Assembly (NCBI GenBank): GCA_947359465.1
Contig: OX375878.1
Coordinates: 90,494,377-90,558,376, forward strand
From: Metellina segmentata
Taxonomy: Eukaryota; Arthropoda; Arachnida; Araneae; Tetragnathidae
Reading direction: 5' to 3'
DNA: 64,000 nucleotides
Below the pieces are notes generated by a model. It was given only the letters and a program-made list of their open reading frames with translations, was not told the DNA's origin and did not search any database. The translations under genes and the position numbers were made by a program. Of this stretch, positions 33,918 to 44,622 are shown in pieces; position 1 is the first letter of the stretch, and every line of letters begins with the position of its first letter.

Positions 33918-34428
33918 AGGAGCGAAATCACGAAATCGTGCTGAGAACATTATGGAATGTGACCATTTCGGTAGTGCAGGTGTGATGGTTTAAAGAGGAA
34001 GAATGATCAATGGACATACGCCTCTAAACATTTCCAACAGAGGATCTGTGACCGGCCAGAGATATCGCGATGAGGTCTTGAAACGTTATGTAAGACTTTT
34101 AATATGTGCATGTGGATCGGATTTTTTATTTATGGGCGATAATGTTTGCCCACATCGAGCAAACATAGTTGACGAATTCCTTGAAAAGGATGCCATTGAG
34201 TGAATAACGTGACCAGCAAAATCTCCTGATCAAAACTGGATAGAGAAATTATGGGACTACCTTGTAAAAGCAGTACATAATCCCCCTAGAGATACATAAA
34301 GCCAGAAGACTGCATTGCTGGAAGAGTGTAACTTAATTCCCCAAACTGTGGTTAACAGCATTAATGCCACCATGAAATCACGTTGTGATATGTGTGTACA
34401 TGTCAGGGGCGATCGCATTCCATATTAA
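33918..34428 (+). pseudogene. Tc1-like transposase pseudogene
   Basis: A single frame of about 170 codons covers the C-terminal half of a Tc1-type transposase. In order: R-N-R-A-E-N-I-M-E (33930), F-G-S-A-G-V-M-V (33965), the block with the second catalytic Asp, F-M-G-D-N-V-C-P-H-R-A (about 34130), and the block with the third catalytic acidic residue, K-S-P-D-Q-N-W-I-E-K-L-W (about 34218). In-frame stops fall after V-M-V, at 34201, 34210 and about 34300, so it is inactive although the frame is kept. N-terminal helix-turn-helix regions and terminal repeats are not seen. Confidence 0.88.
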
Positions 34429-35325
34429 ATTAATAAGCCTTAAATTTGTTCTGAACTCTCCTTGTCACATATTATTGCCATTTTTAAGGTTTCATGCTAC
34501 TATTTAATATCATATATAGTGTTCTTCTATTTTTTTCCCTTTGTATTTATGTGTTATGATGTTATGTCTCCTTCCAGACAAATTCATAAAATTATAGTTC
34601 ACACTATCTAAAAAATCCCTGATTCTATGCATGTAAATATAATTTTGTACACCAATGTTATTTAGTGTTACCGTTATGGGGTTTAGTGTTTCACTAAACC
34701 TTCGTTTTTACCCAAAGCTCTGTGAAACGCTTCATCATCACACTTTGAGCTCATACACTATTACACGGGACAAGGTCAATTTTCTGAAATACTTATCTCG
34801 AATGAATATTCATTGCAGTGACCTCTGCACTGTGGTATGGAAGCCAATCACGGGCTACTATATTACCACCTGTCCCATTACAACACATCTCCATAACAAG
34901 GAGCCGTGCCCACCACGCTGAAATCTGTTAGTTCATCCTTTACAACGACAGAGAAAACATACAAATTCTGTAATGTGTGCCGACAGGGGCTTTGAAGTCT
35001 CGCAAGCGGTTTAAGTTAAGTTGTCGTTAATGTGCAAGGTGTCTTTACGACATAAACTCTCTTCACTTAAAAATAAAGATGTTTAAATTCATTCACTACC
35101 CTCCCTAGCAATTTTTTGGGAGAAGCACATTCATGTACAATTAATAGCTCAAATGGTTTTTATTCTTTGCATTGCAAAAAAAAAAAAATGAAAAAAGAAA
35201 ATAAAAGAAAAATGAAAATAAAAGAAAGAAGAAAAATAAATGAAAAATAAATAAAAATAAATAAATTATGCATACGCATTGTTGGTTTTAACTTATGCAC
35301 CCCCCCCCCTTTATTTTTGCTCAGT
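34429..35325. other. Non-coding stretch; A-rich run 35177-35275; C9-10 run near 35300
   Basis: An 88-codon frame at 34655 has no recognised motif. The A-rich tract (AAAATAAAT-like units) is simple sequence. Confidence 0.45.
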
Positions 35326-35501
35326 TAACCCTCTAAGTAGTATTGTCGATATATCTCGCCCATCAAAATATGAACAAATTTGCTAATGACATGATAACTC
35401 GTCATCAACAAAATGCCGATTTTTTTTATGATGATATCAAGATCTGATCGGTTTTTCTGATGGCGAGGTCCCTCGATGGCGCGACCGTCAAAAGGGTTAA
35501 A
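35326..35501. repeat. PalE copy with both termini
   Basis: Starts TTAACCCTCTAAG and ends CAAAAGGGTTAA, i.e. short inverted ends. Inside are four decayed ~40-bp units (TCGATATATCTCGCC; GACATGATAACTCGTC; GATGATATCAAGATC; GGCGAGGTCCCTCG). This copy fixes the element's size at about 175 bp. Confidence 0.65.
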
Positions 35502-35734
35502 AGCAATCTACTAGTGGATACCCCAGCCTTTGATCCAAATACAGGCTTCACAGTGTGCAAGCCCCAAGCTTTGTAAAAGGCTGTCAAAGAGTTTTTGTAA
35601 TACAGTCTCATTCGGTGCATTTAAGTTGTGTGGTATATGGTTGGTGGTGTGTAGACCTAAGACCTTCTTATATTTTTTTATTTTACATATACACTACTTA
35701 TAGCAATATTTTTTGTTTTCTGAACGCTACTCTT

Positions 35735-35830
35735 GCTCAATGTGAACGAATTCCAATAGTCCAAGAGTATCAAGCATGCTCAACTGGATTGGGATCAGGC
35801 GATCAGAGCTACGAATTCAGTATTATTCTG
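35735..35830 (-). pseudogene. Tc1-like transposase fragment
   Basis: The minus-strand frame contains S-P-D-P-N-P-V-E-H-A, a good match to the Tc1 signature SPDLNPIEHAW, with the following Trp position a stop. Only about 20 residues are recognisable. Confidence 0.5.
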
Positions 35831-35998
35831 AATTTTAGGGGAACTTAGGAACACATCTACTTAAGGCGTGTATGGGCTTCATGTGTACTCCAGTGATATT
35901 TTTATGCCATAGGGTTTACTGTTTTAAGTAAACACGAGTGACAAGCTCCAGTGACACCTAAGAAATCTTTATCTGCTTTCCCATTATTCCATTCTCCG

Positions 35999-36243
35999 AT
36001 TCTATTCTATTCCTATTCTGTTCTTATTCTATTCTTATTCTATTATATTCTTATTCTTATTCTATTCTTATTCTATTCTTATTCTATTCTTATTCTATTC
36101 TTATTCTATTCTTATTCTATTCTTATTCTATTCTTATTCTATTCTTATTCTATTCTTATTCTATTCTTATTCTATTCTTATTCTATTCTTATTCTATTCT
36201 TATTCTATTCTTATTCTATTCTTATTCTATTCTTATTCTATTA
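35999..36243. repeat. 11-bp microsatellite, (ATTCTATTCTT)n
   Basis: Regular from about 36056 to 36241, some 17 copies of ATTCTATTCTT (a 5+6 composite of ATTCT and ATTCTT), with irregular copies before it. It ends about 180 bp upstream of an AGBL4 exon. The 110-codon Leu/Tyr/Ser-rich frame through it is a by-product. Confidence 0.95.
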
Positions 36244-36425
36244 CCCGATTCCTCTCGCGACAATTTTTACCCCCAAGCCATAAAACCCCTACCTACCCAA
36301 ATTTTTATGGGCATGAGTGTGTGTAGTAATATGAAAGAATGACTGGTCCTAACTGTAATCAATTTAGGACTTGAGTGCTGTAGTTTAGCATGGTATTTCA
36401 TATCACGTTTTTGAATGCTTTTCAG

Positions 36426-36554
36426 AAAGCAGTAGCAGTGACGGAGAAAATGCGGGGGAAGTTAAGAACGTGGCCCGTTTGGTCATGCGTCCCCCTGGAC
36501 ACAGCGGCAAAGCCAAGAAGGGCCACTTGGTATTCGATGCATCATTTGAAGGAG
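36426..36554 (+). CDS. AGBL4: Cytosolic carboxypeptidase 6 (CCP6), N-terminal exon, partial gene
   Basis: Internal exon of 129 nt, preceded by GCTTTTCAG and followed by GTGAGC. The reading frame starts with two bases of a split codon, then 42 codons: S-S-S-S-D-G-E, R-L-V-M-R-P-P-G-H-S-G, K-A-K-K-G-H-L-V-F-D-A-S-F-E-G, ending with the first base of a Gly codon. This matches the start of the CCP N-terminal beta-sandwich domain of AGBL4/CCP6 (KKGHLxFDAxFESGNLGRV). Family knowledge: CCP6 is a cytosolic M14-type zinc carboxypeptidase that removes glutamates from polyglutamylated tubulin and other proteins. The zinc-binding residues lie further C-terminal. The upstream exon with the start codon was not found. 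Confidence 0.88.
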
Positions 36555-36649
36555 GTGAGCTATACATATTTTTTGTCTCAGTTTGAACTTAAAATGCGTA
36601 GTGCTTTTTAATTTAATCGCAACGGTCTTTTTTCTTATTTTCGGAGTGC

Positions 36650-37950
36650 GTCGGAAAAGAATTATAGTGCTGAATGTATTCTCTAGATAACATTCTACTT
36701 TTATTTTTCTGAACGCTTCTCTTGGTTAATATGAAAGAATTGTGGGTTTTAAATAAAATATCTGCCTTTACGATTATTCTTGGGATCATAAGTCATAAAG
36801 TCAAAAGTATTGAGTCATATCAAAAGTATTGCGGAATTTGATAATACATTTTAAAATAAAGCGAAAAATACTATCAAATTTGATCTACGATAAAATATAT
36901 ATTATAGTTTTAAATTTTTATATCTATCTCTGTAAATTATAATATCTATAAATATCTATCTTAATTTTAAATTTTTGATTCTCTGGCAATAGAAGCTCTT
37001 GTGTTTCAATCCAAACAATCAATAGATCTCTCTCATAAAACATTCCAAAATAGTAACTAAAAACACTTAGAGAACCTCCCTGTTAGCATAAAATGTTTTT
37101 TTGTTGTAAGAAAGTTACTTCCTACGACAAAAAACTAACACGAAATCAGCCCCGTCACAACAAACCGTCTTTGTACTGAATGACGAGTGTTGAAATGTGC
37201 GTGAACATATTACAAATCAAAATACAGATAAAAAAACCAAAATGCAAACAATATCGAAATCACCGAACAGCTGATGTCCCTATCCGCGAACAATGATAAA
37301 AAGAAAAAGAAAGAAAAAAAGGGAAAGAGCTAAACTTCCGTTACTATAGCAACGCAGGTGTGGTCCAAAACCAGGTGTTCTATGGTCGAGCTCGGAAACC
37401 CAAACTCTACACACACCCAGATTTCTTTTTTATGAGTACTTTCTTGGCATTGTTATTTTTAACCTGAATTAAAGAGTTTCCCGTGAATTATTCTGAGCGC
37501 GATCCTTTCGGCTGTTACCTTTCAGAACGTCCATCTTGTTTTTTACCAGTTATGTGTAACGTTTCACATTTTTTCCTCCCCCTAGTGAATCTTTTTTTTC
37601 CCTGCTCCATGCTGGAACATAATTACTTACTGACATTGAACCAAGTCCATATTTTTTGAGTGCCATCAGCGGATAAATGCTTGACATTTGATTCGAAATA
37701 CCAATTAAGATATTAAACCATTTCTTTCCTGTATGCCCGGGGAGAATGATATGCTATGTTTGATATTCTATGCAATAATTTCTTTCCCAGAATGGAATGA
37801 AAAATATCTCTTGTATTGAAAGCGTATAAATAAGCTCTCTAGTCTGAGAATAGTAGTTTCGATTGATTGGAAACCCAAAAAACTCTCAATAGTAAATACA
37901 TTTATTGTTATTTTAGCGTTTCAATTCTTTCAATAATTTGTTTTCCTAGA
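36650..37950. other. Intronic sequence, nothing recognised
   Basis: AT-rich. A TTTTCTGAACGCTWCTCTTG segment near 36708 is also found at 35724, on the other side of the exon. No other feature. Confidence 0.4.
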
Positions 37951-38575
37951 GGTCTGAGAACCCTTAAAATTGTCGAAATCAACGCTTTTGAGCTCATTTT
38001 CAAGCATCAACGAACAATGATGCAATTTTTACATTGATTAAATTCTAAGCACTCAAATATAATCAAGTATGAAGATTCATAAACAACTTTAAAGAAGTAA
38101 TAAATAAAATATTTCAACTAAACAGAGGAGGGGGGGGGGGCTCAAGAAATATAAGCCTTCGGACGACACGAATATTGCTACCATGTTGTGTGCAGCATAA
38201 CTAAAGATCAAATGAACCTAAAACCTTCATTTAACATTTTTTATAATCTAAAGAATTGTAGGTGTTTAATATGCTATTATTTTGAAAAAATCTTGAAAAT
38301 TATTTGTTTTACAACTTAAAAAAATATTTGCCGAGAATTTTTTTTTTTTTTAAAGTTCTCAAACTCTCTTAATTTTCTTATAAATTTTAAAAACTTTTGT
38401 ATATTCTAGTTTATTTTATTCATTACTTTTTTTAAAGTTGTTTATGAATCTTCATACTTGATTATATATGTATGCCTAAAATCTAAGTAATGTAAAAATT
38501 GAATCATTGTTCGTTGATTACTTGGAAATGACATCGAAAGCGTTGATTTCGACAATTTTAATGGTTCTCAGACTC
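37951..38575. mobile_element. Long-TIR (foldback-type) element, ~625 bp
   Basis: Arms of about 160-165 bp (37951-38112 and 38411-38574) are inverted copies at roughly 85% identity by eye: GGTCTGAGAACCCTTAAAAT ... AAGTATGAAGATTCATAAAC on the left, their complement on the right. The ~300-bp centre is AT-rich with a G11 run at 38128-38138 and no coding. Superfamily not assigned. Confidence 0.75.
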
Positions 38576-38642
38576 CTTAATGTTAAATAACATAACCTCG
38601 ACTATGAGCAGAAACTCGTTAATTTGTTAATTTTTTGGAGGC

Positions 38643-38872
38643 TTTAACCCTTCAAGTTGTTCTTACGATACATCTCGTCAATCAAGAACAGACTAATTTT
38701 GCTAATGACGAGGTATATCGTTCATGAAGACCTAATTTTGCTAATGACGAGATATGTAGTCACCAAGGTCTTGCCAACTCTTTTTGCTGACGAGATACTT
38801 TGTCCGTCAAGATCTGGTGAGTTTTGCTAAAGATGACATGCATCCTCAGGCTAACCACCAGGAAGGTTAAAT
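38643..38872. repeat. PalE copy, best-preserved structure
   Basis: Starts TTTAACCCTTCAAG and ends CAGGAAGGTTAAA. Five ~40-bp units with decayed cores: ACGATACATCTCGTC, GACGAGGTATATCGTT, GACGAGATATGTAGTC, GACGAGATACTTTGTC and GATGACATGCATC, each followed by a spacer ending TTTTGCTAA. Confidence 0.75.
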
Positions 38873-39324
38873 GCTTATTTTCGTGGTGATGAGGAATGCA
38901 GTCTTATTGTAATGTGCTTGAAACATACCGTCAACCGGGACAACCTTTCCAACTTTTTCCTCTTTTAACTGATAATGTACGAAAATGCTTCAGTATCATT
39001 ATAAACCATTATTCTTGATCTCTAGTTTCAGAATCTGTAGAAACATGACAACTTAAGTAAACATTTATACGTTATGAAAGTAGAAAACAGCGTTGACGAA
39101 TTTACCTTCGAAACGGGCAACTTTATCTACTGTGTTAAGACCAGTGAAAATCCCCAGAAAAATTAGATTAAACTATGAAAATACCTGACACATTAGTATT
39201 AACTCTTTATTGTAAAGAAAGAGAGGGGCACAGAAATGTGTGTGTGTGCATATATGCGCATTTTTGTCAGAAAAGGTAAAGTTATTGTAAAGAGAGTTAA
39301 TTATGTTCACGATAACTTGTACAT
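38873..39324. other. Intronic sequence
   Basis: Nothing recognised except a short GTGTGTGTGTG run near 39239. Confidence 0.4.
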
Positions 39325-40112
39325 TAGGGTGGGCCGAAAAATTTTAAACAAATTTTTCAAGTCGTTTTACCGTAGAAAAGTTGCGAATTTGGGAGACTAA
39401 AAAGGGGTAAAGGAAGAAATAAAATTGGTTTATATCTTTCGGTCGCGCATGTGCTCTAAAGTTTGCCAAAATTTGAAAAACATCACATTTTTACGACAGT
39501 TTTTAAAATTTTTAAATTAGCCTCTTCCCAAATATAATAGCTCAAATTCTTATGTATTATAACCACAGAAAATAATGTTTAAATATTATTTACATCCATC
39601 AACATCTTCCGGTCGCACATTGGCTTCAGAGTTAATGAAAGTTTGAAAAAAATTTACAAATAAAGGTAGATCACAGTTCAAGGAAAAAAAATACTAACAA
39701 CTTACTTCTAGTAAAGATAGCGATACCGACCTAGATTTTAAATTTCATAAACGCTTAAGATAGCTCGTACATAGACGAATTCTTAAGGCGAGACGGTTAA
39801 ATCAAAATAGAACAACTACCAGAACATTCATGCCACCAAAACTCAATTTCAAGGCTCAAGACTACTCGGAAATAATTAACTGGATGGACTGTGATTTATT
39901 TTCTCCCCCATTATTAAGAGATATCAGTGACGATGAAATTAAATAACATATTAAAAGTGACTCAGTCCCTAATTGTAATATAACATTCAAGACATTCCCA
40001 GTTCACACACAGGCAGTTGAACGATGTGCGCAACTCGTGACAGAAGCCTCAGGAAAAGTTTGAAGAGCCAGCATATCAAGGGCATCAAGAGCCATTCCCT
40101 AGTCTGCACAAA
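39325..40112 (+). pseudogene. Relic of an uncharacterised repeat-encoded arthropod protein
   Basis: From about 39791 one plus-strand frame reads R-R-L-N-Q-N-R-T, P-P-K-L-N-F-K-A-Q-D-Y-S, I-I-N-W, S-P-P-L, then after a stop F-P-V-H-T-Q-A-V-E-R-C, L-V-T-E-A-S. I recall a widespread arthropod family with P-P-x-(I/L)-N-F, I-(D/E)-W and H-T-Q-A-V-E-R-x-V-K-L-V-T-E-A-S. In-frame TAA (about 39943), TGA (about 40059) and TAG make it dead. Its 5' flank begins TAGGGTGGGCCGAAAAATTT (39325), which looks like a transposon end. The function of the family is unknown to me. Confidence 0.5.
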
Positions 40113-41860
40113 CAATAACTTGTTCGAGGTTATAGTCTTCCTAATCACTGTTCACTGCAATCTGGCGCCCTGGTATCTTTGAATGGAGGCATTTGACTTT
40201 ATTTTCAATGGTTCTACCTTTCAGCCGTTTTTCCACTGCTAATTTCATTATTAACCACTGTAGAGATAGCAACTTACAACATAGTATCATTATAACTTTG
40301 ATACTTGCGGCCTCCCAACTTGGTTCTAATGTTAAAAAAAACACATGTAAAAAAAGCACGAAACGAACTATTCGAAAAAAATATGCAAGAATTGGAGAAA
40401 ATGACGAAATTCTAGGTTGAAAGTTGTCTCATTTTCACCAAGCTTCCCGGTGCAACATTGGCAATATATATTATTAAACCTAAATGCAAAATAAAATTTG
40501 CATATAAAAATGATTACGAAAGGATAGTAATGTGTTGTATTAGGCAAAATAATTAGTTTTTACTTGGGTTTCAATGAATGGGCAGGGTGAGACGCTTTTG
40601 TAGACTACCAAACTTTCCTGTTCAACAAGTCGAAAACAAAAACACTGATTAAGACCTGTAAACAATTGATAATGCTGAAAATACACGAAAAGGCTATCAC
40701 TCAATGTTTTTTATACGCGATAAAACATTAGCGCCTCTTTTGTTTGGTTCAGGAACTTTGCAGAGTGCCAAACATTATCTTTCATTATCAAATTGCTAAT
40801 AACTATTCTTTTATAACATAAAACTAATTGCTAATCTTTAAATAGCTGTACACTGCAAATATGTCTTCGTCAGTTATTAGTTTCTGTTCTAATCCGACAA
40901 TATTAGTAAATATGAATGTGAGATAGATCTCACACAAAAAAAATATTAATTTTAAATGAAAGATAGGTGACCTAATTGTTATTGTATACGAATTTTTACA
41001 CTGTAATAACTACTACGGCCATATATATTGAGTAGATAATAGTCAGATAAGGGATTAAGACCCTTTGAAGACAAAACGACTTAACAGACTGTCAACAACA
41101 CAGCTAAAGTAAAGCCCTCTCATCAAACAAAATCATTTCAAACTTAAGAAATTACTAAGAATAGATTTGAAAATGATGAAAACGTATCAGATTAGAGTGT
41201 ATATGATCATGGGATGTTAACTTCTTAACACCAGTACGATCCAAGATGCCTAATTCCCATTAAGATTTTACCCTTTCGGTTTTGCGGGGTCATCCAAAAC
41301 ATACAATTTTGATCAAAGCTCATATGGAACTCCGCGGACTCTTTCCTCTAAGAGGATGTCGCACACTCTTTAGGTGGAAGGAATCACTGCTATATTGATT
41401 TAGCTTGTGTTTACCCTGCTTATAGATGAGGGCTAACAACATAGATGTTACATACTATTTATACAATCTTTCATTTGTTTTAGCATCTACAATATTCTGA
41501 TTAATGTCGGATAAAAATTAAAAATTAAAATATGTCTCACAGTTATGATGTGTGGCATAATTGCAATACACAGATTTTCTCATCGGATTTTTAGGTTCAA
41601 GGATCACTGTCAAAATTAATTCAGTCTTATGTATTTAATAGGTGCTGGATTCCCACTCATACAGTTTTAGTTTTGTTATTTACTAAAGAACAAACTCTTA
41701 ATGTCATACACAAGTTAACTATCATATGTAGTGATTAAGTTGCAGAACTATAGAATGTAATAACGAGCTTTTTTAACATTACTTCGACTTTAAAACAGAA
41801 ACGGATTTTGGTGTCGCGCCAATTCCTGAAATATAAATAATATCCGTCTGTCTACGCACA
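40113..41860. other. Intronic sequence
   Basis: Frames of 72-75 codons on opposite strands at 40141-40420 overlap each other and show no motif. No repeat recognised. Confidence 0.4.
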
Positions 41861-41863
41861 GCA

Positions 41864-42105
41864 GTAATTATCCATGATACTTCTGGGCATTTAAATCAAA
41901 GACGATTGGTTGCGTTATGACACGTATTTTTTGTTTTGTAGCAGGACAAGGTTTTGATTCTTGACTCAGTGATTCCCGATACAATCATCCATGATACCTC
42001 TGGGTATTTAAATCAAAGATGTTTCGTTGCTTTATGGCACTTATTTTTTATTTTGTCGCTGAACAATATTTTGATTCTTGACTCAGTAACATAAAAGTGT
42101 AAAGA
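41864..42105. repeat. Two-copy tandem duplication, 117-bp period
   Basis: CCATGATACTTCTGGGCATT at 41872 and CCATGATACCTCTGGGTATT at 41989; both copies end with TTTTGATTCTTGACTCAGT. About 15% diverged. Confidence 0.85.
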
Positions 42106-42184
42106 AAGTGGTAATTTGTGATGGATTCTCGTTAGCAAATAATTTAAAATTTAATTCAGTTTAATTTAAAATATACTTCCCTCG

Positions 42185-42255
42185 GATCGGCCAGATCTGG
42201 TTCTTGCACCATAAAACCTCTAGATTGGATCTCTTGTACCATGAAGCCAAATCTT
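42185..42255 (+). repeat. R-tail fragment, duplicated end
   Basis: GGTTCTTGCACCATAAAACC followed 40 bp later by TCTCTTGTACCATGAAGCC: two versions of the R-tail 3' end in tandem. Confidence 0.45.
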
Positions 42256-42411
42256 AGTGCTTGTCTTTAATCGATGCAATCATTTCTGTGAACAGGAAAA
42301 TATGTGTATCTGGAATACTAATTAACAAAAATCTTTTCACACGATGGATAAGAAAGGGGTTGTTCTTTATGAGGTGATATTTTAATTAACTTTTTTCTAT
42401 GTGGAGATGAT

Positions 42412-42515
42412 GGGTTGGTAATTAATTAATGTTTCACTGGAGCAAAATAATGGTCTATTGAAGATGGTCCAAGATGAACCCCGAAGGGAATGATCAGAGC
42501 CGAAAAAATGTTCCG
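42412..42515 (-). mobile_element. SINE 3' fragment, minus strand
   Basis: TGGTAATTAATTAATGTTTC, then TCTATTGAAGATGGTCC and CCCGAAGGGAATGATC: the SINE-A/B 3' end. Confidence 0.65.
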
Positions 42516-42622
42516 TTCACAAGTCTAAAGATAGCTACATTCAAGTCTAGAAAAACTAAGAAACTTATTTGAAAATTTGACCTAGTGTGTTCCACACTTG
42601 TAAAAACAATCAATATTAAATT

Positions 42623-42800
42623 TCAGGTAGGTATTTAATTGACGTCGCACTGGAGTAATACATCGGGCTATTGGCGTCGGTCCGGCATCAAACCCGAAGG
42701 GAAAGATCCAAGTATACCATCTGGTTATTTTGAACCGTGGTCATATAACGAGGTCACACTTGAGTTGGCATACCACACTTTAACTTCTTCAAAACGCTAC
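42623..42800 (-). mobile_element. SINE 3' half, minus strand
   Basis: GTAGGTATTTAATTGACGTC, CGGGCTATTGGCGTCGGTCC and ACTTGAGTTGGCATACCAC, in order. The head is missing. Confidence 0.7.
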
Positions 42801-43439
42801 GTGAATATTGAATTTCAGAAAGCACTGGTGTAATACATTTTTAGTAATTTCTCCTAAAATCCAGGCTGTTACATCTAATACAAATTGTAACGAGTGGAGA
42901 AAAGAATAACGCTATTACTTTCCTTTCACCTACTAAACATGAATGCAATGCGAAATGATAAAATAGATGTGTGACCCATCACAATAAAACCGCAGAGCTA
43001 AAAGAAAATTCCTAAAAAAAGAAACATCATTTTCTCCTCACGCAGCGGGTCTATTCAATCTATCGCACGCAATAGAACAGGCTTAATATTAACACCCTGA
43101 TTCCCAATGTCTCCCAAAAAAGGAGAAAGTAATTACAGAAATATCCGTGACATTTGTCAAAGAAGTAAAGATCCCATGCCTTATGCATGATATAAAAGAA
43201 ACACATCAACCATGCTCCGTCAAGTACCGCGTTTTGATGCCAGAATCTGATTTCACAGCTAAATACTTAATTGTAAACTATGAATCTCTTTGGACAGCTT
43301 CCAAGTGGACCGGATCTCAACTATTCAGGATGCTATTTCTGTGCGGAACTGAGCAAAATAGTGTCTTGTATTGCTTAGTTCAGCTATTTTCATCTGATTT
43401 TGTGCTGTCGGCAAATGTATTGGTTACATAGCATTATAT
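42801..43439. other. Intronic sequence
   Basis: A 94-codon plus-strand frame (43147-43431) has no motif or splice context I can support. Nothing else seen. Confidence 0.4.
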
Positions 43440-43645
43440 GACCTTGAATATGCAGTATCTCAGTGGGTTTGCCCACTGTACTAGAACTGTAGGCAAGTTC
43501 GATTAATCTCAGTATATTATTCTCTCCTGTGTGTCAGTAGAATTTTCCTCGTGTGTGCATGTACATTGCTTGACGGGTTCTTGTGTTTTGAGCAGCTTGG
43601 CCAAATATGTAATGGCTCATGTGCATTAAAACTCTATCTCGAATA
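43440..43645 (+). repeat. R-tail repeat copy
   Basis: Same ordered blocks as 15690-15895: GTGGGTTTGCCCACTG, TGTCAGTAGAATTTTCC, GCAGCTTGGCCAAATATG and a CATTAAAAC end. Confidence 0.55.
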
Positions 43646-43855
43646 CAGTATTTGGTTTTCAATTGTCTTTATACTGACAACTGTTTAGAATTTGAAATAT
43701 GTGTACCTTTAAATTGATGTAGTCTGAGTGGAAAAGCGCTGAACTTAAAAAGTTCTTTCGAAAGTACTATAAGTAAAATAGTCTAACAGTATAGCTCACA
43801 CAAAAACGAAACTTAAGTGGACTGTAACAATATTTAGTGACATTGGTTGAAATTG

Positions 43856-43945
43856 CTGTGCTATCCCAAGTCCACAGAGACTTACTTTACTATCCTAAGT
43901 GCACAGAGAATCACAGTACTATCCTAAGTGCATAGAAAAATAATG
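43856..43945. repeat. Short tandem repeat, ~36-bp unit, three copies
   Basis: CTATCCYAAGTSCACAGAGA units at 43861, 43901 and 43931. Confidence 0.75.
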
Positions 43946-44439
43946 TATTCTTAAATACACAAAAAGCGGTTCTTGGAAACGACATCTGGTGATATACTAT
44001 TATGTTAAGAGATCAAGCACTGAGAAGTTAGCAGCGTTAATGGCGCTTGCAAAGTACATGAAAAGTTACGCCTATTGAAGTAATGCAACCGAAACAATTG
44101 TCACGGAGTTACGTGTGAGCGAACACTAACTATAGCTTTCGTATTTTAAAGTTTCAAGTTTGATTATGCATTTCGTCGTAATGTGTTATAAGTGAAACAC
44201 GTTAGTCAGAACTTCTAGATATGAATTTTTTTACCTTTTCGTAACCAGAATGCGATTATCTTTATACTGATGATTCGTGTGTACACAAATCCATTTTTAA
44301 TTTCAGTGAAGGTTAGATTTCCCTTTGAGAGAAAAACTTATTGAAAGAACAGTGACGATATGACTGAAAAACAATAGCCTGAGAAATAGTTCGTATAACT
44401 TGGTCAAAAAAGTGGTTATGCAAAATAACACTCCAAGCA
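43946..44439. other. Intronic sequence
   Basis: Nothing recognised. Confidence 0.4.
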
Positions 44440-44622
44440 ATTTCGATGAGCCATTTCGTTCTTCAAGATCTAACTGGTGTTGCTAATGACGATGTAACTC
44501 GTTAAGCAAAGACGATTGAATTCATAATGAAGATACTGTCACTTTTCGATGATGACGATATCAAGATCTGGTCTGTTTTCCCTAAGGACGAGATATCTGG
44601 TTTGTTTTGCTAATGTGAGGAG
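44440..44622. repeat. PalE copy, decayed
   Basis: Cores GACGATGTAACTCGTT, GATGACGATATCAAGATC and GGACGAGATATCTGG with TTGCTAATG spacers. Confidence 0.55.

Noticed and set aside
35951..36283. 110-codon Leu/Tyr/Ser-rich membrane-like protein
   Set aside because: Translation of the ATTCTATTCTT microsatellite.
36390..36611. 73-codon frame overlapping the AGBL4 exon
   Set aside because: It is in a different frame from the one that matches CCP6 and reads through the splice sites.
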